A stretch of DNA of 35,538 bases from Gammaproteobacteria bacterium (GTDB lineage: Bacteria; Pseudomonadota; Gammaproteobacteria; Pseudomonadales; Cellvibrionaceae). The position numbers and the translations under genes were made by a program. The stretch spans positions 1 through 35,538 of the forward strand of contig JANYIO010000272.1 of the NCBI GenBank assembly GCA_025362015.1, read 5' to 3'. A model generated the notes under the pieces. It was not told where the DNA came from and made no database searches. It saw only the letters and a program-made list of their open reading frames with translations. Shown here in pieces: positions 9,923 to 19,389 of this stretch (within the stretch, counting starts at the first letter, position 1; each line of letters begins with the position of its first letter).

Positions 9923-10569
9923 TGACCAGCAACATCATTCCACAACAGTTTGTGGAGCTGCAATTGAAAACGCACCGGTAAATTGTCGGCCAAAATCCAT
10001 TCCGCTAACGTAAGTGGTTCAATCTGTCCAAAGCTGGGCGAGAACAACACCTCAGCAACTTTAGTATTCAGTTGATGCTCATCGACTTTAAAACGTGCCC
10101 ATTCATAATCTTCACGGCTGCAGAGCACAAATTTAATTTGATCCTGCTCGGTCAATAAAAGAATGTTCTCCCAACGATTGCGCCCTACCTCACCCGAACC
10201 CGGTGTCTTTAAGTCCATTATTTTCACAACTCGTGCATCCACCGCATCCACTGGCAAAGCACCGCTTGTCTCCAGCGAGACGGTATAACCAGCATCGCAT
10301 AACATAGTCAGTAAAAGTAGGCACTCACGTTGCGCTAAGGGTTCCCCGCCAGTAACACACACATACCGCGGTTTGTAGCTCGCAACTTTGTTAAGGATCT
10401 CAGTCAACAGCAAACGCTCGCCACCGTAGAATGCGTACTCTGAATCACAATAACCACAGCGCAACGGACAACCAGTAAGACGCACAAACACCGTTGGCAA
10501 GCCAACCATATTGGATTCGCCTTGCAGGGAGTAAAAAATCTCGGTAATTTTCAAACTATTTTGAGTCAT
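9919..10569 (-). CDS. queE: 7-carboxy-7-deazaguanine synthase
   Basis: Radical SAM CPLRCGYCD motif, ITEIFYSLQGES N-terminus. Start set at MTQNSLKITEIF (10569) rather than the ORF-track start at 10644. Confidence 0.95.
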   Translation of the reverse strand: MTQNSLKITEIFYSLQGESNMVGLPTVFVRLTGCPLRCGYCDSEYAFYGGERLLLTEILNKVASYKPRYVCVTGGEPLAQRECLLLLTMLCDAGYTVSLETSGALPVDAVDARVVKIMDLKTPGSGEVGRNRWENILLLTEQDQIKFVLCSREDYEWARFKVDEHQLNTKVAEVLFSPSFGQIEPLTLAEWILADNLPVRFQLQLHKLLWNDVAGH

Positions 10570-10885
10570 TGGGGCCTGCAAAGTGAAACGGTGATAGACA
10601 ACAAACGAAGTTAGACAAAGTATAACGATAATAAAGAAGTTCAATAATGAAGTAGACGGCGCAAGCGTTAATAGCCTTGGCTCTGAACTGTTTCTGAAAA
10701 CAGCAGCAGTTTACCCAAAGGACGACCTAGATGCGAGAAACCCAATACATTTGCATTACTCAAGCACATTTGATATTTGCAGATCCACGCCAACGGCTGC
10801 TATGCTGGCTGATGGGTGATGGGTGATGATTTAACATCTTCCCTTGTAATAATTTGTTACCAACCAAGATACCGATTAGACCGCA

Positions 10886-11200
10886 ATGAAGCCAACCAAG
10901 ACTAGACGCGAATTACACAACGAAATGGACCAACAAGTTCATGATTTTTTAAATCAAGGCGGTCTCGTCAGCGAGGTTCCGCGTGGACTGAGCGGACGCC
11001 CCTTCGCGCAAGGCTCATTAGTCAGTATCTTTGATGGCCAAGGCCAGGAAGATCGCACCCCATTACCTGAAGTTGTTGCAGCAATCGAAGCTCGCCGCAA
11101 ACCACAAGCGACCTCAAAACATTACAAACCGCGCCCAAAAAAGAAAGTCATTCTGGACGATTTCGGCCAACCGTTGCGCTGGGAATGGGTCGAAGAATAG
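10886..11200 (+). CDS. Conserved-looking hypothetical protein, 104 aa, charged, no recognised domain
   Basis: Intact ORF; MKPTKTRRELHNEMDQQVHDFLNQGGLVSEVPRGLSGRPF...KKKVILDDFGQPLRWEWVEE; better composition than the overlapping 11031-11261 frame. Confidence 0.7.
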   Translation: MKPTKTRRELHNEMDQQVHDFLNQGGLVSEVPRGLSGRPFAQGSLVSIFDGQGQEDRTPLPEVVAAIEARRKPQATSKHYKPRPKKKVILDDFGQPLRWEWVEE

Positions 11201-11223
11201 TAAGCCGAGCATAGTAAGAGGAA

Positions 11224-12309
11224 TCAAGAGCTCTCAAGAATGTGTTGCGGGTTATTACTGACAAAACTAATACACCTATTGCGCCCCATTCCTTTGGCTT
11301 GATAAAGCGCAGCATCCGCCGCTCTAACCCAGGAAGAAAAATCACCGTCGCCATCGTTAAAGGCAGCCACTCCTACGCTAATAGTACAACGCAAACTAGC
11401 ATGATGCGGATCAGCCGGATCCTGAAACACGGCTTGCTCTATAAATTCACGCAAACGTTCGCCCATTTGCCAAGCCTTGTTGTTATCAGCATCGGGCAGA
11501 ATAATGGCAAATTCTTCCCCACCATAACGACCCAGTAACTCAGTTTCGCGTAGGTTCCACTGCAGGTACTGTGCGAGCTGCGTTAAGACATGATCACCTA
11601 CACTATGCCCGTAGGTATCATTAATACGTTTGAAGTGGTCAATATCAATCATGATAAGACTCAGTGAGCTGTGATTGCGTCTGGCGCGGACAATTTCTTC
11701 TTTCGCCCTTGTCTCCCAGTAGCCACGATTTAAAATCCCCGTTAACCCATCCGTCCGGCTTAAATGCTTCAATAACTCCTTTTGTTTGTGTAACTGCATG
11801 GAAAGATTATAAGTTATCGACCCAATGAATATGGGGTATAGCATCAGCATAGGAATTGAGGCATAAACTAGAGTATCGTTGGTTGCAGGATACCAACGCA
11901 TACCAAATGCCAATAAGCCAAAACTTAAACCCACTAGCGTACTCGCAAAGCCTTGCACAAAAAGGGTCACCCCACCCGCACCAACAATATTCATCCATAG
12001 CATCATGGTGATAATACTACTACCCAGTGGATTAAAACCCATCGCAACTACCCAAAAGCCGCCCATTGCCGCATCACCCAGTAAATGCAGCCGTTCAAAA
12101 CGAATAGGATTAGCACTGCTTGAAGCGATAAAATACGCGAGGTGAGGCCATATAAAACAGTTATAGACAAGCACTACCCACAAGAGAGGGGATGTGTGTA
12201 ATGGCAACAAAACCGTCGTAATGATAAGGCATGCTAAAGCTAAACCCAGCATTCGTGCAGGGTATACCCGCTTTACAAAACTAAAACCTCTCGGTTTTAC
12301 TACTGCCAT
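11224..12309 (-). CDS. MASE2-type membrane diguanylate cyclase (AdrA/DgcC-like)
   Basis: 361 aa; N-terminal FVKRVYPARMLGLALACL resembling MASE2, GGDEF core SRTDGLTGILNRGYWE, MIDIDHFKRINDTYGHSVGD, GRYGGEEFAIILP. Confidence 0.92.
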   Translation of the reverse strand: MAVVKPRGFSFVKRVYPARMLGLALACLIITTVLLPLHTSPLLWVVLVYNCFIWPHLAYFIASSSANPIRFERLHLLGDAAMGGFWVVAMGFNPLGSSIITMMLWMNIVGAGGVTLFVQGFASTLVGLSFGLLAFGMRWYPATNDTLVYASIPMLMLYPIFIGSITYNLSMQLHKQKELLKHLSRTDGLTGILNRGYWETRAKEEIVRARRNHSSLSLIMIDIDHFKRINDTYGHSVGDHVLTQLAQYLQWNLRETELLGRYGGEEFAIILPDADNNKAWQMGERLREFIEQAVFQDPADPHHASLRCTISVGVAAFNDGDGDFSSWVRAADAALYQAKGMGRNRCISFVSNNPQHILESS

Positions 12310-12443
12310 ATAAGCCTTATCCTAAGATGAAACTATCACTACCCTATCAAGCAGATCAAAACTTAACCTAGAATAACTCAAATGTCGATAAAATGGATTT
12401 TAAACGACAATAAAACACACTAATTCAGCTGCGGAAGGCCTAA

Positions 12444-13505
12444 TTAGAGCAAATCTTTGCTTTTAAAATACCAGTAAGGTACAGCAGCAGAAAGCACCAT
12501 CAATAGCAAACCAACCACCCAACCATATTGCACAGATTTTAAAAGCGACATATCGTCAAAGTTCATCCCCCAAAAACTCGCCACCATCGTAGGCGGGAGG
12601 AAAATAACCGATGCGACTGAGAAAGTTTTAATAATCTGGTTTTGCTCGATGTTGATAAAGCCTTGCGTAGAATCCATTAAGAAGTTGATTTTGTCGAACA
12701 AAAATGCGGTATGTGACATAAGCGTATCCACATCGCGTTTAATTTCACGGGCTGTTTCTTGCAACTCAAGGTTGTCGCGAATATAACGCTGTAAAAATGA
12801 AATAGAGCGCTGTGTATCCATCAAACACAAGCGAATTTTTCCATTGCTGTCTTCCAACTTGGCCAGCTTATCAATCGCATCTTCCAGCTCCGAATCTTCA
12901 TCTTCAAGTACCAGATGACTGACCTCTTCCAGGGTGCGATGAATATCTTCCAAAGCATCGGCAAGGTTTTCAACCTTTTGTTCAAACATAGTAATGAGTA
13001 AATCTTGCGGTGAAGCAACATGCACCTGGCCGCGACGTGCGCGCATCCGTAGGAGACGGAAATCTGCCAGGTCGCCTTCACGCACAGTAATTAAGCGTTT
13101 ATCCTGCAAGAGAAAAGCAACCGTAACGGTATTATGGCGGCCTGCCTCACCGGGCGATAAAAACAGTGAATGAACATGAATACCTTCATCATCTTGAAAA
13201 TAACGCGCCGAGAATTCAATCTCCTCTACATCATCTGACTCGGGCAATTCTGCACGCAAAAAACTATTTAACGCATCCCGCTCTTCGTCGCTGGCTTCAT
13301 GCGCATCAATCCAAATTGCACTGGCCATAGACAATTTTAGCGATTCGCCAGTGTGATTCTCTTTATCCAAAACAGCATCTTCACGAAGACCTGCATCTTC
13401 ATGCAACCCAGCATCTTCACGCACCTCTCCACGTAAACCAGTATCTTCACGCAAGACAGTATCTTCACGCAAAGTAGTACCTTGAACTTTAAACATTCTT
13501 AACAT
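12444..13505 (-). CDS. CorA/ZntB-family divalent cation transporter
   Basis: 353 aa; ASFWGMNFDDM signature (GMN) between two C-terminal TM helices, long helical cytosolic domain, AIWIDAHEASDEER N-terminal motif. Confidence 0.9.
   Translation of the reverse strand: MLRMFKVQGTTLREDTVLREDTGLRGEVREDAGLHEDAGLREDAVLDKENHTGESLKLSMASAIWIDAHEASDEERDALNSFLRAELPESDDVEEIEFSARYFQDDEGIHVHSLFLSPGEAGRHNTVTVAFLLQDKRLITVREGDLADFRLLRMRARRGQVHVASPQDLLITMFEQKVENLADALEDIHRTLEEVSHLVLEDEDSELEDAIDKLAKLEDSNGKIRLCLMDTQRSISFLQRYIRDNLELQETAREIKRDVDTLMSHTAFLFDKINFLMDSTQGFINIEQNQIIKTFSVASVIFLPPTMVASFWGMNFDDMSLLKSVQYGWVVGLLLMVLSAAVPYWYFKSKDLL
13375..13476. repeat. In-frame 18-nt tandem repeat inside the CorA/ZntB-type gene (hexapeptide (T/A)(T/V/G)L(R/H)ED)
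   Basis: Units 13375-13392, 13393-13410, 13411-13440 (30 nt), 13441-13458, 13459-13476, each starting G(C/T)ATCTTCA. Encodes TTLREDTVLREDTGLRGEVREDAGLHEDAGLREDAV. Confidence 0.9.
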
Positions 13506-13648
13506 CAGTTTCTCCTCAAGATTGCGCTAATGAATAAGGCGCGCCTTGTATCACATTCTAGTGGGGCTTTTCCCATTATATGTAAAGAAATTAAGGGTCG
13601 CTCAAAGAAATTCAAATTCGTGTAAACAACATCACAAGTGAATTGGAA

Positions 13649-14590
13649 TTAATGGCGATGATTTTTTTTTGGATACAAACTCGCCTCACCCACAGGCCGA
13701 GTTTTAAAGCGACGATGTACCCACAAATATTGATCTGGCTGCTTGGCAATGGCCGTTTCAATAACCTGATTAATCCGCGTGGCATCGATCAAATCATCGC
13801 CAACAGGATAATTTTGTAACGCAGCCTCTATAACAAGATGATAGCAATTATGCTCATCACGATAATGCGCAAAGGGAATGACAACAGCCTTACCGAGCTG
13901 TGCAATTCTCGCAGTACCTACCACCGTCGCCGCCTGCACACCAAAAAATGGCGCGAACACACTATGTTTTGCACCAAAGTCTTGATCAGGCGCATACCAA
14001 ACCACATGCCCCTGACGCAAATTCTTAATTAATTGACGGGTATCACTCCGCACAATGGCATTGCCAGCAAAACTCTCGCGCGCTTGAATTAATTTATACG
14101 CCAGCAAAGGATTAGGATCTTTGCGGTAGAGCATATCGTACTTAACATGAAACGCTAAAATCCGTGCGGCGGCATCCAATGTAGTGAAGTGGCAGCCCAC
14201 CAGTAACACACCTAAACCTTGTGCTTGCGCGGCCTCTATGTGCTCCAAACCGCTGATAGTATAACGTTTCCGTAATTGTCTAGCAGGCCCCCAAAGCGCA
14301 ACTGACGTTTCAATAATACTTTTGCCGGTTGAATGCATTATTTTATGAACCAGGGCTTTTTGTTCAGTGGCGGATAATTGCGGAAAGCACAGAGAAATAT
14401 TAATTTCAGTAATCCGACGACGGGAGCTTGCAAAATAAAAAAACAAATCGCCCAACAATCGCCCAAATGGCAAAGTAATGGACATAGGTAAAGCGCCCAG
14501 CACATAGAAAAAGCCCAGAGCTAGCCATGTGAACCAATAGCGCGGCTGGTAAAAAGAGGAATGAAATTCGGGAGGGCTATGTTTATCCAC
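13649..14590 (-). CDS. lpxL: LpxL/LpxP-type lipid A (lauroyl/palmitoleoyl) acyltransferase
   Basis: 313 aa; HX4D catalytic motif in GCHFTTLDAAAR, YRKDPNPLL, WYAPDQDFGAKHSVFAPFFG. Confidence 0.9.
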   Translation of the reverse strand: MDKHSPPEFHSSFYQPRYWFTWLALGFFYVLGALPMSITLPFGRLLGDLFFYFASSRRRITEINISLCFPQLSATEQKALVHKIMHSTGKSIIETSVALWGPARQLRKRYTISGLEHIEAAQAQGLGVLLVGCHFTTLDAAARILAFHVKYDMLYRKDPNPLLAYKLIQARESFAGNAIVRSDTRQLIKNLRQGHVVWYAPDQDFGAKHSVFAPFFGVQAATVVGTARIAQLGKAVVIPFAHYRDEHNCYHLVIEAALQNYPVGDDLIDATRINQVIETAIAKQPDQYLWVHRRFKTRPVGEASLYPKKNHRH

Positions 14591-14787
14591 TAACTAGGAG
14601 TCCTGCTATTTACATGAAACGATATGTGAAGTGAGTAAAGTGAGCGCATTATGGTAGTTGTTTTAAGATGGCATTCTCGCACATAGATTTCATTCATTAA
14701 ATTCTGATACCGAAGCAAAGAAAAAACTTAAAGCATCTGCTAATGTAAACTACACTCATAACCAAATCTTTTTCGTAGTGACCTTGC

Positions 14788-15096
14788 ATGAATATTAATC
14801 AGCTGTCGGCCAATATTGACGCAAAGCTCTTACAACTTGAGCAGCAGCTCAACCATTTACAGCGGCAATTAAAACAAAAGACTGGCGATAATGCACAGTT
14901 AACTCAAGATATAGCAGCACTCGAAAAGCTCAAATTTAAACTCAATAAATCGCGTGATCTCGCATGGCGTGCTCACGAATTACAAAGCAATAACAACAAA
15001 CATCAACTCCAACAAAAACGTATGATTGGAATTGGTTTATGTGTATTTTGCGGCCTTGGTTTACTAACAATCATTGTACTTGTGCTGCTGCGTTAA
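14788..15096 (+). CDS. Hypothetical coiled-coil protein with one C-terminal TM helix
   Basis: 102 aa; Leu/Gln heptads (LQLEQQLNHLQRQLKQK) then MIGIGLCVFCGLGLLTIIVLVLL. Confidence 0.65.
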   Translation: MNINQLSANIDAKLLQLEQQLNHLQRQLKQKTGDNAQLTQDIAALEKLKFKLNKSRDLAWRAHELQSNNNKHQLQQKRMIGIGLCVFCGLGLLTIIVLVLLR

Positions 15097-15114
15097 GCGG
15101 CTACTTTAAGCCGC
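15097..15114 (+). other. GC-rich hairpin starting at the first base after the stop codon
   Basis: GCGGCT-ACTTTA-AGCCGC perfect 6-bp stem directly after TAA (15094-15096); only a weak following U-run (ATCTTTGA). Confidence 0.5.
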
Positions 15115-15146
15115 ATCTTTGAGTCGTTTAGCCAGCAACAGTGCTG

Positions 15147-15235
15147 GTCTTATCGATAACAGCTCCAAGTCTTATCGATAAAAGCTGCCTAGTATCATCA
15201 ATAAAAGCTATTTGGCTTGACCGATAACAAAAATG
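15147..15235. repeat. Degenerate 22-23 nt tandem repeat, about four units, with a TTATCGATAA palindrome core
   Basis: GTCTTATCGATAACAGCTCCAA / GTCTTATCGATAAAAGCTGCCTA / GTATCATCAATAAAAGCTATTTG / GCTTGACCGATAACAAAAATG. Confidence 0.75.
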
Positions 15236-15259
15236 TGCCGAGCCAATTTTTCACTCTAA

Positions 15260-15294
15260 AATTAAAAAAGCCAGTCGCGCTGGCTTTTTTAATT
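15260..15294. terminator. Bidirectional rho-independent terminator between the 14788 gene and grxD
   Basis: Perfect 15-bp inverted repeat AATTAAAAAAGCCAG-TCGCG-CTGGCTTTTTTAATT, with A-run on one side and T-run on the other. Confidence 0.92.
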
Positions 15295-15320
15295 TCTATT
15301 TACCACATTACCGCAAATTA

Positions 15321-15644
15321 TTAATTTGCAGTCACTACTGCAGCGTCAATTAACGGCTTCAGCTCGCCTTTCTCATGCATTTCAGTGACTATGTCACAAC
15401 CACCAATTAACTCTCCATTAACCCACAATTGAGGAAATGTTGGCCAATTAGCATATTTGGGCAATTCAGCACGGATTTCCGGGTTGCTAAGAACATCCAC
15501 GTAAGCAAAACGTTGACCACAGGCCATAAGTGCCTGCACTGTACGAGCAGAAAACCCGCACTGAGGTGCATTTGGCGAGCCTTTCATAAACAGAATCACG
15601 TGATTCTCGGTAATTTGTTGCTTGATAGAGTCTAAAACGTCCAT
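15321..15644 (-). CDS. grxD: Monothiol glutaredoxin, Grx4 family
   Basis: 107 aa; CGFS active site (APQCGFSARTVQAL), WPTFPQLWVNGELIGGCDI. Confidence 0.96.
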   Translation of the reverse strand: MDVLDSIKQQITENHVILFMKGSPNAPQCGFSARTVQALMACGQRFAYVDVLSNPEIRAELPKYANWPTFPQLWVNGELIGGCDIVTEMHEKGELKPLIDAAVVTAN

Positions 15645-15856
15645 AACTAACCTCCAAAACGGTTAACAGTAAAATTAGGCGAAGCCGCTTTGAGATTAAG
15701 TTGTCATTAGGAGAAGACGACGACTTAAAGACCCATTGCATGCACAAGTATCGATATTCTACCCCATTCTTATCAAGAACCGCACCCTCTCTCAAAGGAT
15801 GGAATTGCTCTGCGAAATGAATGAACTGCGAAATTTGAGCCGAACCGGTTTCAGTA

Positions 15857-16969
15857 TTAAAAATCAATATACAAACGCAACCCCAAAGCCAGTGCATTAT
15901 CCAAGTCAGGCCTCATACCAGGGTTTTCAACATAGTAAAGGCTGGCTTGAGCATTAATGTGGTCAATTAAGGGGGCAAAATAGGTTAACTCCCAAATAGT
16001 TTCCGATGGCTCAAGAATAGGATTCTCTCGTAAAAAAGGTGCACCGTTGTGTGCTTTTGCGCAGCCCAAACCTAACGCATCTTCTTCTTGCCAATAATTG
16101 TTCAGCCTTATTCCGCCCCCCCAATATTCATCCAATTGATTTTTTGCATCATCCGCACGCCCATATTGAAAGAACATTAATAAATCCTCACTAATATTTT
16201 TTTCACCAATAATATAATAACCCTGGTTATGATTTATCGGTTGGCCATCCACAACGCTGGTTTCTTGTGTTGTTTTCTGCCATCCACCCACTGCAAATTT
16301 ATATTGTTTGCCTTCAGTTACACCAAATTCAGCGGCGTTAAATAAACCGTCACCTTTATTAAATTGAACATGAGTTCCATGCGAGTTATTAGGGTCACCG
16401 GGAACACCATCGTAGGCAGCAAGCAATAAATAAAATTTATCTTGCTGCAAGGTAAGATGTATCGCTGCCGAGGTTGTTGAAAAAATGGAGGGTGTTGCTT
16501 GAGAGGTATCAGGCCCAATACCAAATGATGCCAGGGAAAATAATCCAGCGGAATCTAATGAATAAAAAGTGGAATTGTAATCATGCAAACCAATCAAAAG
16601 CTTGATGGAGTCATTCAAAAAATGCTGTTGATACCAGAACTCATAAACCTTTAATGCATTATCGGTAGCAATGTTGGAGAGAGTTTGTAAATCACCGCTC
16701 ATATCCGAGGGGTTTTTGCCATAATTACCCAGCACATACATATGCCAGGTACCACTATTCCACCAACCGGCAGCTTCGGTATCCACAGTCAAGATGACGT
16801 CTAAATTTGCGAGACTTTTAGTACCTTGCGCTATACCACCTTGTAAATTATCGACGGTTTCCAGAGTTAAAGCATTCGCCCATTCATATGCCTGTGGAAC
16901 AGATGCATCATTTGCCAGAGCAAAAGAAACACAACCACAAAGTACGAAACCGATAAATAAGTTACGCAT
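15857..16969 (-). CDS. OprB-type carbohydrate-selective porin
   Basis: 370 aa; signal peptide, LGLHDYNSTFY-like segment (IGLHDYNSTFYSLDSAGLF), repeated amphipathic strands, terminal aromatic (LRLYIDF). Confidence 0.82.
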   Translation of the reverse strand: MRNLFIGFVLCGCVSFALANDASVPQAYEWANALTLETVDNLQGGIAQGTKSLANLDVILTVDTEAAGWWNSGTWHMYVLGNYGKNPSDMSGDLQTLSNIATDNALKVYEFWYQQHFLNDSIKLLIGLHDYNSTFYSLDSAGLFSLASFGIGPDTSQATPSIFSTTSAAIHLTLQQDKFYLLLAAYDGVPGDPNNSHGTHVQFNKGDGLFNAAEFGVTEGKQYKFAVGGWQKTTQETSVVDGQPINHNQGYYIIGEKNISEDLLMFFQYGRADDAKNQLDEYWGGGIRLNNYWQEEDALGLGCAKAHNGAPFLRENPILEPSETIWELTYFAPLIDHINAQASLYYVENPGMRPDLDNALALGLRLYIDF

Positions 16970-17214
16970 AACCTTCTCTCCATTTACAAGTTTCCAAAGT
17001 ATAGGCAGAATTCAAAAAAATGTAGCCAACGCTTAAAAACAAGAAGATAAATTGAGGAACAGGAATAAAGTGAGGTAGTATCGGTGCCGAGGTAAATACC
17101 AGATTTTTACAAAGGCTAAAATTTGATGAGTTGCAGAGTCACGCACCGTCTAAAGGGGCGCTTCTGATAAATTTTTATATCGTATAAGAACATGAGATTA
17201 AATTATTTTTTACG

Positions 17215-18510
17215 GTGCATATGAACAAACCAACGAACATCGAAACAGTAAAAAAACCTACAGGGCTCTGGCTAAAAAAACTCGGACCTGGACTTATTAC
17301 AGGTGCAGCCGATGATGATCCAAGTGGTATAGCAACCTACTCCCAAGCTGGTGCGCAGTTTGGGTTTAATATGCTATGGACTTTATTCTTTACCTACCCA
17401 TTAATGGTCAGCATTCAAATCATCAGCGCGAAAATAGGCCGAGTGAGTGGCCATGGTCTCGCCACCAATATTCGTCAACATTATCCGGCGCCGTTATTAT
17501 ATTTTATTGTTGGATTATTATTGATTGCCAACACTATTAATATTGCCGCTGATGTAGCTGCAATGGGTGATGCATTAAAAATACTTATTGGTGGCTCTGC
17601 CCATTGGTATGCGCTCGGCTTTGGAATTTTTTCACTTTTGTTGCAAATTTTCATTCCTTACCATCGCTACGTCAGTCTTTTAAAATGGCTAACGCTTGCG
17701 CTTTTAGCTTATGTAGGCACTGTATTTGTTGTGCAAATCCCATGGACACAGGTATTCACAAAAACCTTATGGCCAACAATGTCCTGGAAACCAGAATACA
17801 TTACTACAGTGGTTGCCGTATTGGGTACGACTATCAGCCCTTATTTATTTTTCTGGCAGGCATCACAAGAAGTGGAAGAACAACAATCCAATCCGCATGC
17901 AAAGCCATTAATAGAAGCACCTTATCAAGCACGCGCTAATTTTCTGCGTATAAAAATAGATACTTTCGTCGGCATGGGATTTTCTAATTTAGTTGCTTTT
18001 TTTATTATGCTCACCACTGCAGTCACTTTAAATAATCACGGCATTACTGACATTCAAACATCGGCGCAGGCAGCAACAGCATTACGCCCCATTGCGGGTG
18101 AATTTGCGTTCTGGTTATTTAGCGCAGGAATTATTGGCACAGGTTTGTTAGCCGTACCAGTATTGGCAGGCTCTGCAGCTTATGCAATGGCAGGCGCATT
18201 TCATTGGAAAAATAGTTTGGAATTAAAATTTTCTGCTGCAAAAAAATTCTACGGTATCATTATCATATCAACATTAATTGGCATTGCACTCTGCTTTACA
18301 CCCATTGACCCCATGAAAGCACTTTACTGGAGTGCGGTTATTAATGGTGTTATTTCAGTACCAATTATGGGCGTGATGATGCTTATGGCCGCGCACCCAA
18401 AAATCATGGGAAAATTTGTTATTCATAGCGTATTAAAAATGGTGGGCTGGATTTGCACTGCCGTAATGGCCATTGCAGTAGCTATTATGTTTTGGACAAT
18501 GGGTAAATAA
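17215..18510 (+). CDS. NRAMP-superfamily metal transporter, divergent clade
   Basis: 431 aa, about 11 TM; TM1 LGPGLITGAADDDPSGIATYSQAGAQFG; TM6 TTISPYLFFWQASQE. The track start is GTG at 17215; ATG at 17221 is an alternative. Confidence 0.88.
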   Translation: MHMNKPTNIETVKKPTGLWLKKLGPGLITGAADDDPSGIATYSQAGAQFGFNMLWTLFFTYPLMVSIQIISAKIGRVSGHGLATNIRQHYPAPLLYFIVGLLLIANTINIAADVAAMGDALKILIGGSAHWYALGFGIFSLLLQIFIPYHRYVSLLKWLTLALLAYVGTVFVVQIPWTQVFTKTLWPTMSWKPEYITTVVAVLGTTISPYLFFWQASQEVEEQQSNPHAKPLIEAPYQARANFLRIKIDTFVGMGFSNLVAFFIMLTTAVTLNNHGITDIQTSAQAATALRPIAGEFAFWLFSAGIIGTGLLAVPVLAGSAAYAMAGAFHWKNSLELKFSAAKKFYGIIIISTLIGIALCFTPIDPMKALYWSAVINGVISVPIMGVMMLMAAHPKIMGKFVIHSVLKMVGWICTAVMAIAVAIMFWTMGK

Positions 18511-18539
18511 AAAATATTTGTTGCTGACTAAATTCTTTT

Positions 18540-18821
18540 TCACGACTGATAATAAATTCCAAATGGGGGCTTGGCAAACAGCACCATTGCCTTTGCAATT
18601 TCTTCAGGTGGGATCATACTTGCTGCTGCTTGATGATGTGCAATAGAAAGCCATTCCTCAATCACGACTAGTTGCAAAATATTTTCAGCCCTTTTTAATA
18701 AACGACAATTAATACAACCATCTGCTTTTTGCACAACGTCAACCACATGTTGCATAAAAGAAAACAGCTCATCACCACAATTTTCTTTGGCTTCAAAATG
18801 ATTAAGACGGATAATACTCAT
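18540..18821 (-). CDS. Antibiotic biosynthesis monooxygenase (ABM)-fold protein
   Basis: 93 aa; ferredoxin-like ABM pattern: DGCINCRLLKRAENILQLVVIEEWLSIAHHQAA. Confidence 0.78.
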   Translation of the reverse strand: MSIIRLNHFEAKENCGDELFSFMQHVVDVVQKADGCINCRLLKRAENILQLVVIEEWLSIAHHQAAASMIPPEEIAKAMVLFAKPPFGIYYQS

Positions 18822-18879
18822 AAATAAACCTCACATATAAAAATTAATAATTTAGTGCAAGAGTAAATGTTATATTTCA

Positions 18880-19311
18880 TTAACGCTTAATAGCTAAAAT
18901 TATTACTCCAGCAGCTACCAGGCTTACAGCGAACCAGTCACGTACATCCAGTCGCTCACCTAAAAAACAGACTGCAAATACGGCAACAAATATGACACTT
19001 AACTTATCGACGGGAGCGACTCTAGCAACATCGCCAAGTTGTAATGCACGAAAATAACAGATCCATGATGCACCTGTCGCCAATGCAGATAAGCCTAAAA
19101 AAAACCAATTTTTAGTCGACAACAACATGGGGTTAGATAGCTTTCCTGTTCCCCATACAAAACAAATTAATATTAGAAGGATGATACTCGTTCGAATTAA
19201 AGTGGCAAAATCAGAATCCATTTGCTGGGTACCAAGCTTGGCAAAAATAGCTGTCATTGCAGCAAATATTGCTGATAACAATGCCCAAATAATCCACATT
19301 GATGACGACAT
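18880..19311 (-). CDS. EamA-family (DMT) transporter, single-repeat short form
   Basis: About 143 aa from MSSSMWIIWALLSAIFAAMTAIFAKLG; ending LGERLDVRDWFAVSLVAAGVIILAIKR. Confidence 0.85.
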   Translation of the reverse strand: MSSSMWIIWALLSAIFAAMTAIFAKLGTQQMDSDFATLIRTSIILLILICFVWGTGKLSNPMLLSTKNWFFLGLSALATGASWICYFRALQLGDVARVAPVDKLSVIFVAVFAVCFLGERLDVRDWFAVSLVAAGVIILAIKR

Positions 19312-19389
19312 AAATACAAACCCCATATTTATAGCTTTACAAAACGCGGTAAGACTATCAGCGCTAGAGAAGTAATTACTAATGCAAGA

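Noticed and set aside
10570-10644. N-terminal hydrophobic extension of queE in the ORF track
   Set aside because: QueE homologues start near MTQ..KITEIFYSLQGE; the upstream 25 residues look like untranslated leader, not a real TM segment.
10810-10830. TGATGGG TGATGGG TGATGAT short tandem repeat upstream of the 104-aa gene
   Set aside because: Only two exact 7-nt units; too short to distinguish from chance.
15487-15897. 136-aa minus-strand ORF overlapping grxD and the porin 3' end
   Set aside because: Overlaps grxD in another frame, no coding-like motifs.
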